From Nonomuraea candida (GTDB taxonomy: Bacteria > Actinomycetota > Actinomycetes > Streptosporangiales > Streptosporangiaceae), in NCBI RefSeq assembly GCF_000725485.1, contig NZ_JOAG01000025.1, forward strand, positions 1 to 64,000: a stretch of DNA of 64,000 bases, read 5' to 3'. The translations under genes were made by a program, and so were the position numbers. Positions within the stretch are counted from its first letter, which is position 1; each line of letters begins with the position of its first letter. This document shows positions 7,760 through 15,615 of this stretch, one piece after another. Under the pieces are notes generated by a model. That model was not told the origin of the DNA and made no database searches. It saw only the letters and a list, made by a program, of their open reading frames with translations.

Positions 7760-8734
7760 TTAGTCGGCGGCCGGCCAGTCGTCGCCCCACTCCACGTCCC
7801 TGGCCAGCCGGTAGAGCTCGCCCTGGCGCTTGGAGACGATCACGTCGCGCAGCTCGTCGCCGTCCGTGCACAGGCGCAGGGAGACCACGCCCTTGCGCTT
7901 CTGCGGGTGACGCAGGACGCGGGCGGCCGGGCGGGGCCGGGGCTCGGCGGCGGCGGCCACGTACGAGAACTTCTCGTCCTCGAAGCTGAGCGTGCCCGCC
8001 TTGATGCGGCGGTGCAGGGAGGTCCTGGGCAGGCGTACGGAGAAGTGGCACCAGTCCCGCCCCGGCCGGATGGGGCACGGGCCGTCGTGCGGGCAGGGGG
8101 CCAGGACGGTCATGCCCCGGCCGGCCAGGACCTCGCGGGCGGCGGCGACGGTGGCGTACCCGGCGGGGGTGCCGGGCTCGATGATGATCACCATGGCGGC
8201 GTCCTCGGCCAGCCGGCCGACCACGGCGGGGCGGTCGGCCTCGGGGAGCTCGCCCAGGGCGTACGACATGGTGACCAGGTCGGCGGCGGGCGGGTCGAGG
8301 GCGGCGCCGATCGACGCCTGCCGCCAGGTCGTGCCGGCCAGCGCCCGCGAGCCGCGGGCCAGGCGGCGGCCCAGGTCGATGATGTGCGGGTCGTGCTCGA
8401 CGACGGTCACCTTCTCGACCGACGGCCACACCTCGGCCGCGGCCCAGATCGCCGCCCCGGTGCCGCCGCCGGCGTCGAAGTGGCTGCGCGGCTCGAAGCC
8501 GGGGGCCAGCGCCGCCGCCCGGCGCATGGCGGTCGCCGCGGCGGCGTAGGTGGCGGGCATGCGGTAGGCGGCGTACGCGGCGATGTCGGCGCGCGATCGC
8601 AGGTGGTTGCCGCCGGTGGAGACGCCCGCCGTACGGTAGCGCTCGGTCAGCCGGGTCACGGCCTCGGCCAGCTCCTGCGGCGAGAAGCGGGCCACGGCCT
8701 GGTCGAGGGCGGTTCTGAGGTCATCGGGGAGCAT
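7760..8734 (-). CDS. Rsm22-like SAM-dependent methyltransferase
   Basis: A 324-residue protein of the small-ribosomal-subunit Rsm22 family. SAM motif I is FDAGGGTGAAIWAA, followed by VTVVEHD (motif II) and LVTMSYALGELP. A cysteine set (APCPHDGPCPI, RDWCHF) matches the metal-binding Cys of the family, and EDEKFSYV is the typical downstream motif. Rsm22 proteins act in ribosome assembly. Their bacterial substrate is not firmly established. I start at ATG 8734, with an AGGTGA ribosome site. The frame is open further upstream, but that part is low-complexity and encoded by tandem repeats, so it is not counted. Confidence 0.85.
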   Translation of the reverse strand: MLPDDLRTALDQAVARFSPQELAEAVTRLTERYRTAGVSTGGNHLRSRADIAAYAAYRMPATYAAAATAMRRAAALAPGFEPRSHFDAGGGTGAAIWAAAEVWPSVEKVTVVEHDPHIIDLGRRLARGSRALAGTTWRQASIGAALDPPAADLVTMSYALGELPEADRPAVVGRLAEDAAMVIIIEPGTPAGYATVAAAREVLAGRGMTVLAPCPHDGPCPIRPGRDWCHFSVRLPRTSLHRRIKAGTLSFEDEKFSYVAAAAEPRPRPAARVLRHPQKRKGVVSLRLCTDGDELRDVIVSKRQGELYRLARDVEWGDDWPAAD

Positions 8735-9412
8735 CGCTGGGTTCACCTGACGTGGAGGGAAAGGGGAAGGGGGCGCGGCTTTCTCGCGGCACGCCGAGCG
8801 TGGGAGCGCCGGTGGATGAGGGGAAGGGCGGCGGGCAGGCCGCCATGGTGACGTCGTCACGGAGGCGGGACGCGGCCGGCCCGTCACGGAGGCGGGACTC
8901 GGCCGGCCCGCCATGGAGGCGGGGCGCGGCCGGGGCGTCACGGAGTCGGGACGCGGCCGGGGCCGTCCGCAACCCGATGAAGCCCGCGCCGGAGGGCGCG
9001 GACATGGGGGCAGGCAAAAGGGCTCCTCGAAGGAAGGGGGAAACGGTCGGTTACGCGAGCGACCGCTTCGGGCGAGGAGCATTCGCCGCGCCGGTACGAA
9101 CCCGACGGCGACCGGCTACAGCGTGCGGCGCCCTCGCCGGGAAGCGGCGGTGCGGACCTTGGCGAGGCGCATGCGGACCCCCATCGATCACGAGACGACA
9201 ACCGGGGACATTATCCGCCATGCGGCTCCCCGAACACCACGCCACCCCTCCGAACGCCCTCTTGCTGCCCGCACACCCCTCCTCATGAAGCCCGCACACC
9301 CTCTTGGACGCCGCACACCCCCGTGGACGCCGCACGCTCTCTTCAGGCGCGTGCGCCCCCCTTGAAGCCCGCGCGCCGCCGCTCCTGCAGGGCCGTTCTG
9401 CGGGCCGGGCGG
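8735..9412. other. Long repeat-rich intergenic region
   Basis: No gene is supported in these 678 bases. They hold a four-copy 27-bp tandem repeat (separate entry). Near 9240-9370 there is a looser set of GCCCGCACACCC/GACGCCGCAC-type repeats. The open frames here translate to Arg/Pro/Ala low complexity, with no domain and no ribosome sites. The promoter of the methyltransferase gene is presumably within the first few hundred bases. Confidence 0.5.
8856..8963. repeat. Four tandem copies of a 27-bp unit
   Basis: Exact 27-bp periodicity is seen at 8856, 8883, 8910 and 8937. The first two units differ by one base and the last two by a few (GTCACGGAGGCGGGACGCGG core). The array lies about 120 bp upstream of the methyltransferase start, outside supported coding sequence. 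Confidence 0.85.
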
Positions 9413-9997
9413 TCAGGGGGCGGACCGGCAGGCGGCGCGGAAGAGCCGCCAGAACGCCAGTGCCGCCTCCTCCGCGCGGTCCCCGCCCTCCCCCGCCGCC
9501 CAGTGGGCGAGCACGCCGACGAGGGCGCCCGCCAGGTAGGCGGCGTGCACGTCCACCGGCACGTCCTCCCACCCGGGCGGCCGGCGGCCGCCGGCGAAGC
9601 GGCCGGTCAGCTCGGCGGTGAGCCGCTCGCGCATCCGGGCGGCGAAGCGGGCGCTGCCGTGGGGGCCGAGCATGCGCGCGTACACGGTGGCGTTGGCGGA
9701 GACGTGCTCGAACAGCTCGGCCAGCGGATCGGGGGCCCGGTCGCGGGGGGCGTCGAGGGGGCACAGGGCGGCGGCCCTGGCGACGGCGGCGACGGCGTCC
9801 TCCATGGCGTCGGTGACCAGCGAGTCGACGTCGGGGTAGTGCAGGTAGACCGTCGCCCGGTTCACCTCCGCGCGCCTGGCCAGCGCGGACATGGTGATGG
9901 TGGCGAGCTCCTGCTCCGCGGCCAGCTCCAGCACGGCCGCCTTGAGCCGGGCCCGGGTGCGCTGGGCGCGCGGATCGTCCGAGTTCACGCCGATCAC
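9413..9997 (-). CDS. TetR-family regulator divergent from DsbA-like gene
   Basis: A 194-residue TetR repressor with an N-terminal helix-turn-helix (ITMSALARRAEVNRATVYLH, then YPDVDSLV) and a hydrophobic alpha-helical C-terminal domain (AAYLAGALVGVLAHWAAGEG). GTG at 9997 is chosen; GTG at 9988 is a close alternative. Both leave the palindromic TATGCGACA elements upstream. It is divergently transcribed from the DsbA/TPR gene at 10064 and is likely its autoregulated repressor. The ligand is unknown. Confidence 0.85.
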   Translation of the reverse strand: MIGVNSDDPRAQRTRARLKAAVLELAAEQELATITMSALARRAEVNRATVYLHYPDVDSLVTDAMEDAVAAVARAAALCPLDAPRDRAPDPLAELFEHVSANATVYARMLGPHGSARFAARMRERLTAELTGRFAGGRRPPGWEDVPVDVHAAYLAGALVGVLAHWAAGEGGDRAEEAALAFWRLFRAACRSAP

Positions 9998-10053
9998 TAT
10001 ACGACATCCATTGCTTATGCGACACATGTTGACTAATCGACAACTGTCGCATA
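9998..10053. promoter_or_regulatory. TATGCGACA repeat operator
   Basis: TATGCGACA (10016-10024) and its exact inverse TGTCGCATA (10045-10053) flank a 20-bp spacer. A near copy TATACGACA sits at 9998-10006, directly upstream of the TetR GTG. The set lies in the divergent promoter region and is the natural candidate TetR binding site. Confidence 0.6.
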
Positions 10054-10063
10054 CGGTGGCGGC

Positions 10064-11068
10064 ATGAGAATCGAGATCTGGGCGGATGTCGTCTGCGGGT
10101 GGGCCCACATCGGCAAGCGGCGGCTGGAGAAGGCGCTCGCGTCCTGGGAGGGCGAGCCGATCGAGGTGGTCTGGCGGCCGTACCAGATCGATCCGTCCGC
10201 GCCCGCGAAGGCGACGCCGATGGCGGGGCTGCTGCTCGACCCGATGGTCGACGAGGCGCTGCGCACCTGCTCGCCCGGGCTGTCCCCGGCGGAGAACCGG
10301 GAGCGGGTGGCCGGCGTGGCAGCCGCCGAGGGGCTCGGGCCGCAGTGGGGCCCGGAGTGGCGGGCCAGCACCCTGGAGGCGCACCGGCTGATCGCGCTGG
10401 CCTACGAGAAGGGCGGCGCGGCGTTGCAGGACCGGGTGGTGGAGCGGGTGCTGCGGGCGCATTTCGTGGACGTCGAGGACATCAGCGACCTGGCCGTGCT
10501 GACCGCGATCGCCGAGGAGGCGGGGCTGGCCGAGGAGGCGGGCTACGCGGGGCCGCCCGACCCGGCCAGGCAGACGCTGCCGGGGGCCGGCCTGGTGCGC
10601 GAGCTGCTGCTGGTGGGGAAGGCCAAGGGGGTGCGGACGTCGCCGACGATCGTGGCCAACGGCCTGGCGCTGGAGGGCGCGCAGCCGCCGGAGACGATCA
10701 GGGAGTTCCTGGCGGACGCGAGCCGGCGCACGCCCCGCGAGCTGCCGGGAGAGGTGGAGCGGCTGCGGCACGCCGAGTCGCTGCTCGACCGGCGCGACCC
10801 CCTCGGCGCGCTGACGCTGCTGCGCCCCCTGATGGACGCGCACGGGGACGATCGTGGCGTGCGGATGGTGGCGGCGCGGGCGTACTTCGCCTCGGCCCAG
10901 CTCAACCGGGCGCGGGTGGCGCTGGAGTCGCTGGTGGCGCAGTCGCCGGACGACTCCTACGCCCGGCACCTGCTCGGGCGCACGCTGCAGCGCCAGGGCA
11001 GGCACGAGGAGGCCGCCTCCCACCTCACCCTGGCCGCCGTCATGACCCCCGACTACGCGACCGGCTGA
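10064..11068 (+). CDS. DsbA/FrnE-like thioredoxin-fold protein fused to TPR region
   Basis: The first 215 residues are a FrnE-type DsbA oxidoreductase (IEIWADVVCGWAHIGKRRLE, then VVWRPYQIDP; cis-Pro region VRTSPTIVANG). The usual CPWC active site is CGWA here, leaving one Cys (C11), so a normal dithiol redox cycle is not possible. Residues 230-334 are tetratricopeptide-like helices (ALTLLRPLMDAHGDD, ARAYFASAQLNRARVALESL, LLGRTLQRQGRHEEAASHL). A cytoplasmic chaperone or glutathione-S-transferase-kappa-like role is possible. That is inference. The divergent TetR probably controls it. Confidence 0.85.
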   Translation: MRIEIWADVVCGWAHIGKRRLEKALASWEGEPIEVVWRPYQIDPSAPAKATPMAGLLLDPMVDEALRTCSPGLSPAENRERVAGVAAAEGLGPQWGPEWRASTLEAHRLIALAYEKGGAALQDRVVERVLRAHFVDVEDISDLAVLTAIAEEAGLAEEAGYAGPPDPARQTLPGAGLVRELLLVGKAKGVRTSPTIVANGLALEGAQPPETIREFLADASRRTPRELPGEVERLRHAESLLDRRDPLGALTLLRPLMDAHGDDRGVRMVAARAYFASAQLNRARVALESLVAQSPDDSYARHLLGRTLQRQGRHEEAASHLTLAAVMTPDYATG

Positions 11069-11208
11069 CACCTCACCACGCGTGCGAGCGTCCCGGCCCG
11101 CGCCCCCGGGCCGGGACGCCGCGAGATCGGGGGCCCGCCGCACGCCGGGGGCTGTGCTCGTGGCGAACGGAGGGCTCGTCCGGCCGTTCCGGCCGTTAGC
11201 GTGCGGGC

Positions 11209-12072
11209 ATGCCGATCATGGACGAGTTGAAGATCGCGTACGACGAGGCCGGGCCCGCGGCGCCGGCGGGCACGGTCGTGCTCGTGCACGCGGGCGTGGC
11301 CGACATGCGCATGTGGGAGCACCAGTTCCGCGCCCTGTCCGGGCACTACCGCGTGATCCGCTACGACTGGCGCGGCCGTGGCCTGTCCGGTGACGCCGAG
11401 GGCGAGGTGTGCCACCACGAAGACCTGCTCGCCGTCATGGACGCGCTCGACGTGCCGCGGGCGGCGCTGGCGGGCTGCTCGATGGGCGGCGCGTACGCCG
11501 TCGAGGCCGCCCTCGCCGCCCCCGGCCGGGTCGCCGGGCTCGCCCTGGTCTCCTCCGGGCTGACCGGCCACCAGTGGCCGCGGGAGATGCTGGAGCAGGC
11601 GGCCGCGCGGGTGCACTCCTCGGTGCCGCCGGACCGCCTGGCCCGCTACCGCGCGGGCGAGGCCGATCACGTGGACCCGGCCGACGTGCGCGCGATGGCG
11701 GAGGCCCACACGGCCTGGCAGGTCGCGGGCCCGGACCGGGCGCGCGAGTCGCTCCCGGCCGAGGTGTGGGAGGCGGCCGTGGAGATGTGCGCGCTGGTGT
11801 TCGAGCGCTCCTGGAGCGGCCCCCGGCCCTCCGAGCGCCACCTCGACCCGCCCGCGGCCGGCCGCCTGGGCGAGGTCGCCGCGCCCACGCTGGTGATCAA
11901 CGGCCTGTCCGACGTGCCGGGCATCCAGGAGGTGTCGGGCCTGCTCGCGGCCGGCATCCCCGGGGCCCGCCGCGTCGACCTGCCGGAGACCGGCCACCTG
12001 CCGCCCCTGGAGCGCCCGGAGCGGGTGACGCGGGAGCTGGCGGCGTTCCTGCGGGAGGTCTTCGGCCTCTGA
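11209..12072 (+). CDS. Alpha/beta-fold hydrolase
   Basis: A 287-residue hydrolase. The oxyanion region is VLVHAGVADMRMW, with the acid-base core YDWRGRG. The nucleophile elbow is GCSMGG, the catalytic acid probably the Asp in NGLSDVPG, and the catalytic His in PETGHLPP. All three are in the expected order and spacing for an esterase, lactonase or similar enzyme. There is no signal peptide, so it is cytoplasmic. No neighbouring gene specifies a pathway. Confidence 0.88.
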   Translation: MPIMDELKIAYDEAGPAAPAGTVVLVHAGVADMRMWEHQFRALSGHYRVIRYDWRGRGLSGDAEGEVCHHEDLLAVMDALDVPRAALAGCSMGGAYAVEAALAAPGRVAGLALVSSGLTGHQWPREMLEQAAARVHSSVPPDRLARYRAGEADHVDPADVRAMAEAHTAWQVAGPDRARESLPAEVWEAAVEMCALVFERSWSGPRPSERHLDPPAAGRLGEVAAPTLVINGLSDVPGIQEVSGLLAAGIPGARRVDLPETGHLPPLERPERVTRELAAFLREVFGL

Positions 12073-12209
12073 CGGGCCTGCCGGATGGCCGCGAGTTTGC
12101 CGGCCGGCGGGATTCTGTTGATCGAACTCGGGTGTGGCGCAGCGTTCCCGCCACAAGATCGCTACGTATAGTGATGGCCGATGTCACTTCGTGATTACAG
12201 GGGGAGATC

Positions 12210-12500
12210 ATGAGAAGTAGCCTCATCGCCGCCGGAGGCGCGCTGCTCGCCGCGGCCGCGCTGTTCGGATCAGCCGGCTCTGCGGCCGCCGACATCGGGA
12301 GGGACTGGGACCACTGGAACGAGCAGTACCCCGGCCACTGTGACCTCGGCCTGAACGACGACACCACCTACCACCACGTCACGAAGCACGGAGTCTTCGC
12401 CGGCACCCGCGACGCCGACAGTTGCAAGGAGCAGGAGAAGAAGGAAGTCGGAGGCAACCACTACGGCGACTGGGAGGAGAAGGGCTCCGGAGACGACTGA
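12210..12500 (+). CDS. Small secreted protein
   Basis: A 96-residue protein with a clear Sec signal peptide (MRSSLIAAGGALLAAAALFG, then SAGSAAA|D, cleavage near residue 27). The mature part is hydrophilic and acidic, with two Cys (PGHCDLG and ADSCKEQ) that could form a disulfide, plus several Trp and His. GGGGGAGATC precedes the ATG. A TATAGT hexamer near 12166 could be a -10 element. It has its own promoter and terminator, so it is monocistronic. I recognise no family. Confidence 0.75.
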   Translation: MRSSLIAAGGALLAAAALFGSAGSAAADIGRDWDHWNEQYPGHCDLGLNDDTTYHHVTKHGVFAGTRDADSCKEQEKKEVGGNHYGDWEEKGSGDD

Positions 12501-12555
12501 CGGGCCCGACTCCCGCCGACCGCCTGCCCGGTAGCCTCCGGGCCAGGCAACGGAA

Positions 12556-12600
12556 CTGCCGCCGTCCGGGCTCAGACCCGGACGGCGGCAGTCGTCTTCT
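12556..12600 (+). terminator. Strong rho-independent-type terminator
   Basis: A perfect 15-bp stem (CTGCCGCCGTCCGGG at 12556-12570, complement at 12577-12591) with the loop CTCAGA is followed by a T-rich tail TCGTCTTCT. It ends transcription of the small secreted gene and insulates the TetR gene that follows. Confidence 0.85.
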
Positions 12601-12692
12601 CGGTGACTGATATTCTTATGGCGTAAAGAAATGTCCGGGACGGGAGTTCCGCGTTGGTCGTCTTCGCCGGTCAGGGTGACGCGCGACGGTCG

Positions 12693-13493
12693 ATGGCGCT
12701 GCTGTGGCGCGGCGGCGACCCGGGCGAGGAGCGTCCCGGCGAGACGCGGCCGGGCCCCAAACCGGGGCTGAGCGTGGACGTGATCGTGGAGACCGCGATC
12801 GAGGTGGCCGACCGCGAGGGCATGGCGGCGCTGTCCATGCGCAAGGTCGGCGAACGGCTGGGCCGCTCGGGCATGGCGCTGTACACGTACGTGCCGAGCA
12901 AGGGCGAGCTGATCGACCTCATGTACGACCGCGTCCTGGCCGAGCTGCCCGCCGCCTACGACGTGAGCGCCGGCTGGCGGGCGGCCGTGACGTCGTGGGC
13001 CGCGCACACCCTGGAGTTCTACCTGCGTCACCCGTGGGTGCTGCAGGTCTCGCAGGCGCGGCCGGTGCTGGGGCCCAACGAGTTCGCCGTGCTGGAGGGC
13101 GTGGTGGGCATCCTGCGCGGCACCGGGCTCGGGCCGCGCCGGGTGCGCGGGGTGGTGGCGCTGCTGTTCGACTTCGTCCGCGGTGCGGCCAAGAGCGTCT
13201 CCGAGTCGCGCCAGGCCCCTTCGGCGACCGGGGTGTCCGACGAGGAGTGGTGGCAGGTGCGCTCGCACCTGCTGGAGGAGGTGGCGCCGGGGTTCGCCGC
13301 CCGCTACCCGATGGTGTCGTGGGTGGAGTCGCAGGACGGCGAGCCCGAGGAGCCCGACGAGCCTGACGGGTCCGCCGGGCTCCTCGGGCTCGACGCGTGC
13401 GAGCCCTACCTCGGGCAGCGGGTCGGCGAGACGTTCGCCATCGGCCTGAGCGTGCTGCTCGACGGCATCGAGGCGGCCGTCAAGGCGAGCTGA
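12693..13493 (+). CDS. TetR-family regulator (TetR_C type)
   Basis: A 266-residue regulator with a short N-terminal extension (MALLWRG, RPGPKPGLSVDVI), typical of tetracycline-repressor-like proteins. The helix-turn-helix is LSMRKVGERLGRSGMALYTY, then VPSKGELIDLMYDRV. A long C-terminal effector/dimerisation domain runs to EAAVKAS. TTG at 12654 has a good GGGAG site and would add 13 residues. I prefer ATG 12693 because the MALLWRG start is typical of relatives. Its 3' end overlaps the convergent DUF4180 gene by 14 bases. The target is probably its own promoter or a distant gene. Confidence 0.82.
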   Translation: MALLWRGGDPGEERPGETRPGPKPGLSVDVIVETAIEVADREGMAALSMRKVGERLGRSGMALYTYVPSKGELIDLMYDRVLAELPAAYDVSAGWRAAVTSWAAHTLEFYLRHPWVLQVSQARPVLGPNEFAVLEGVVGILRGTGLGPRRVRGVVALLFDFVRGAAKSVSESRQAPSATGVSDEEWWQVRSHLLEEVAPGFAARYPMVSWVESQDGEPEEPDEPDGSAGLLGLDACEPYLGQRVGETFAIGLSVLLDGIEAAVKAS

Positions 13494-13830
13494 CCGCGAG
13501 GCGGGAGCGCAGCTCGGCCTCGTCGCGGACGAACCAGAGCTGCCCGCCCCGGTTGGCCTCGGTCACCCAGGCGTTCAGCGCGGTGCTGCCGGCGGTGCGG
13601 GAGGAGACGTCGCCGACGATGGCCAGGCCGATGCGGTAGTTGGCGAACTTCTGGGTGATCTCCCCCGCCACACCGCTGCGCAGCGCGAAGAAGTCGTCGG
13701 GCAGCCGCCCGGCGGGCACGGCCACCCAGTTCGCGCCCGCCGACCAGGCCTCGCCGATCAGGTCGAGCACGTCGGCGGTCGTGCGCAGGGGCTCGCCGTG
13801 CGGGTCGCACACGAGGACGTTGTCAGGCAT
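13480..13830 (-). CDS. DUF4180 domain protein
   Basis: A 116-residue single-domain protein matching DUF4180: LIGEAWSAGANWVAVPAGRL, then LPDDFFALRSGVAGEITQKF, NYRIGLAIVGDVS, NRGGQLWFV. The family fold is small alpha/beta and the function is not known. GGAGAG precedes the ATG. It lies 97 bases downstream of the HTH protein on the same strand and could share its transcript. The 3' ends of this gene and the TetR gene overlap. Confidence 0.85.
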   Translation of the reverse strand: MPDNVLVCDPHGEPLRTTADVLDLIGEAWSAGANWVAVPAGRLPDDFFALRSGVAGEITQKFANYRIGLAIVGDVSSRTAGSTALNAWVTEANRGGQLWFVRDEAELRSRLAVSSP

Positions 13831-13927
13831 GGGCGCTCTCCAGAACGTTCTTGATCTTCGCGGTCTTCATTTCACGCCGGGGCCTTCGCGTGGCGGGCCG
13901 CACGGTCACTCCCGCACCGGGGCACGG

Positions 13928-14332
13928 TCACTCCCGCACCAGGGCGTCGACCATCCGCAGCACCTGGGCGCTCTCCTCCAGCCCGCCCAGCACGATGACC
14001 TTGAGGTGCGCGCGTCCCTCGTCGTAGACGAACTCCACGCGCAGCCCGCTCGGCTGGCTCGCCAGCGCGCCCATGACCATGGCGCTGACCCGGTCCATCT
14101 CTCCTCTGGAGATGCCCTCGACCTGCACGATGCTCGACGCCTCGGCATGGCGGGGACGCTCGGGCGCGGCCCCGGCCGGCAGGCCGGCGAAGGCCGCGAG
14201 GTCCTCCCTGGCGATCCGGTACTGCTTGCCGATCCGCACGGCGGGCAGCCTGCCGTCGCGCACGTAGTTACGCACGGTCTTGACGTGCAGCCCCAGCAGC
14301 TCGGCCACCTGCTCCACGGTGTATTGCTCCAT
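13928..14332 (-). CDS. Excisionase-type helix-turn-helix protein
   Basis: The N-terminal 50 residues form a MerR/excisionase-like winged helix (YTVEQVAELLGLHVKTVRNY, VRDGRLPAVRIGKQYRIARE, DLAAF). About 80 residues of a second, alpha/beta domain follow (LRVEFVYDEGRAHLKVIVLG). The ATG at 14332 has GGGGAG four bases upstream. An ATG at 14344 is possible but lacks a site. No integrase or phage gene is nearby, so I read it as a transcriptional regulator for itself and DUF4180 rather than a recombination directionality factor. Confidence 0.78.
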   Translation of the reverse strand: MEQYTVEQVAELLGLHVKTVRNYVRDGRLPAVRIGKQYRIAREDLAAFAGLPAGAAPERPRHAEASSIVQVEGISRGEMDRVSAMVMGALASQPSGLRVEFVYDEGRAHLKVIVLGGLEESAQVLRMVDALVRE

Positions 14333-14377
14333 ATCGCTCCCCATTATGGGCCATGAAAGGGAGTGATAGGGAATCCG

Positions 14378-15520
14378 TCAGGCGTGGGGTCCCACGGTGA
14401 CCTTGCCGATGGTCAGGCGCGGCCTGCCCTCCATGACCTCGCCCAGCCGCCGTACCTCCTCGGTCAGCTCGCGCGTCTGCGCGCCGGTGAGGTCGCGCAG
14501 CGGCTCGACCGTGACGTCGATCCGGCTGCCCGAACGGCGCTGGTGCCAGACACCGGCCACGTTCCCGTCCACGAGCAGCACGGGGAAGTTGCCCGCCTGC
14601 CCGCCGGCCAGCGCCCGCCCGGCCGCGTCCCCGGCGTACAGGAGCTCGCGGGGGCGGCCCGCCACCACGTACGCGTCGAAGTACGGCAGCAGCCGCACGC
14701 CGCGCGGCGGCTCGTCGGGCACGCCGGTGTCGCCCGCGAGCACCCAGGCCCGCTGCCCCTCGAACAGCACCTCCTCCAGCTCCACCCGCTGGAACGCCCC
14801 GGCCGCCCAGGTGACGCTCCCGCCGGCCCACTGGGCGAAGTGCCCGGGCGTGGCCGGCCCGTACGCCCACAGATAGCTCCTGACCAGCCCGGCGAGCCCG
14901 TCCGGCGCCGGCTCCGCGGCGGGGGCGGCGGTGTAGGTGACCTTGCGCCCGCGCCCCGCCCCGAAGACGAACGCGCCCCGGTGCGCGGCCAGGTGCATCA
15001 CCTGCCGCCAGCGCGGCCAGAAGGTCTGGAACGCCGGCATGACCAGGTCGCCCGCCCACGGCCCGGTGGCCGCCACGACCGCCTCGCTCAGCTCGTCCAC
15101 GGTCAGCTCGGCCCCCGCCAGCGCCTCCCCGATCGCCGCGATCACCTGCTCGACCTGCTCGGGCGTCATCCTCATGGACGGGGGCGCGGTGTGGTGCGAC
15201 GACGGCATCGACGACAGGGCGGCCACCCACATCGGCAGGTCACGGGCGGGCAGCACGTGCACGGTGCCGCGCGGCCCGTGCGTCTTGACCAGGCTGCGCT
15301 CCTTCCACAGCGCCTCGCGCACGTGGGCCCGCGTCACCCCGTCGAGCCGCAGCCCGATGGAGGCCTCGGCGGCCGACATCACCTGGGCGTGCGCTCCGCA
15401 CATGGCCGCCACGGTCTCCACGGCCTCCACCGGCTCCACGGGCCCGCCCGTGGGCCGGGCGGCCAGCCCCGCGCGGTCCAGCCGCCTGGCGCTGACCTGC
15501 GGCCACGTCAGTTCGATCAC
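14378..15520 (-). CDS. Winged-helix DNA-binding protein, AlkZ/HTH_42 superfamily
   Basis: A 380-residue protein of the HTH_42 superfamily (DNA glycosylases such as AlkZ and YcaQ plus uncharacterised members). Family hallmarks are VREALWKERSLVKTHGPRGT, VHVLPARDLPMW, LVRSYLWAYGPATPGHFAQW and LPYFDAYVVAGRPRELLY. The position of the QxQ catalytic motif reads HAQ (CGAHAQVMSAAE), so glycosylase activity is doubtful. It may be a binding-only member. A second paralogue at 55477 keeps QAQ. It is followed leftward by the HTH/DUF4180 pair. Confidence 0.85.
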   Translation of the reverse strand: MIELTWPQVSARRLDRAGLAARPTGGPVEPVEAVETVAAMCGAHAQVMSAAEASIGLRLDGVTRAHVREALWKERSLVKTHGPRGTVHVLPARDLPMWVAALSSMPSSHHTAPPSMRMTPEQVEQVIAAIGEALAGAELTVDELSEAVVAATGPWAGDLVMPAFQTFWPRWRQVMHLAAHRGAFVFGAGRGRKVTYTAAPAAEPAPDGLAGLVRSYLWAYGPATPGHFAQWAGGSVTWAAGAFQRVELEEVLFEGQRAWVLAGDTGVPDEPPRGVRLLPYFDAYVVAGRPRELLYAGDAAGRALAGGQAGNFPVLLVDGNVAGVWHQRRSGSRIDVTVEPLRDLTGAQTRELTEEVRRLGEVMEGRPRLTIGKVTVGPHA

Positions 15521-15615
15521 CGAATGCCCTCCTCCGTCGTGCTTCGCCCCTCACAGTAGGAGGCAATGCGGAAAGGTACGTGCCGCATTGTCCGGACCGA
15601 ACCGGCTGGAGCGAG

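Noticed and set aside
7760..9082. Extended 440-residue version of the Rsm22-like methyltransferase
   Set aside because: The extra N-terminal ~116 residues come from repeats and lack a ribosome site; ATG 8734 begins at the conserved region.
8752..9288. Rightward open frame in the repeat-rich gap
   Set aside because: Encoded by the 27-bp repeats; composition is Arg/Ala/Gly low complexity with no start signal.
12613..12630. TTCTT...AAGAA inverted repeat before the TetR gene at 12693
   Set aside because: Only five-base arms with a non-symmetric centre overlapping a possible -10; too weak to call an operator.
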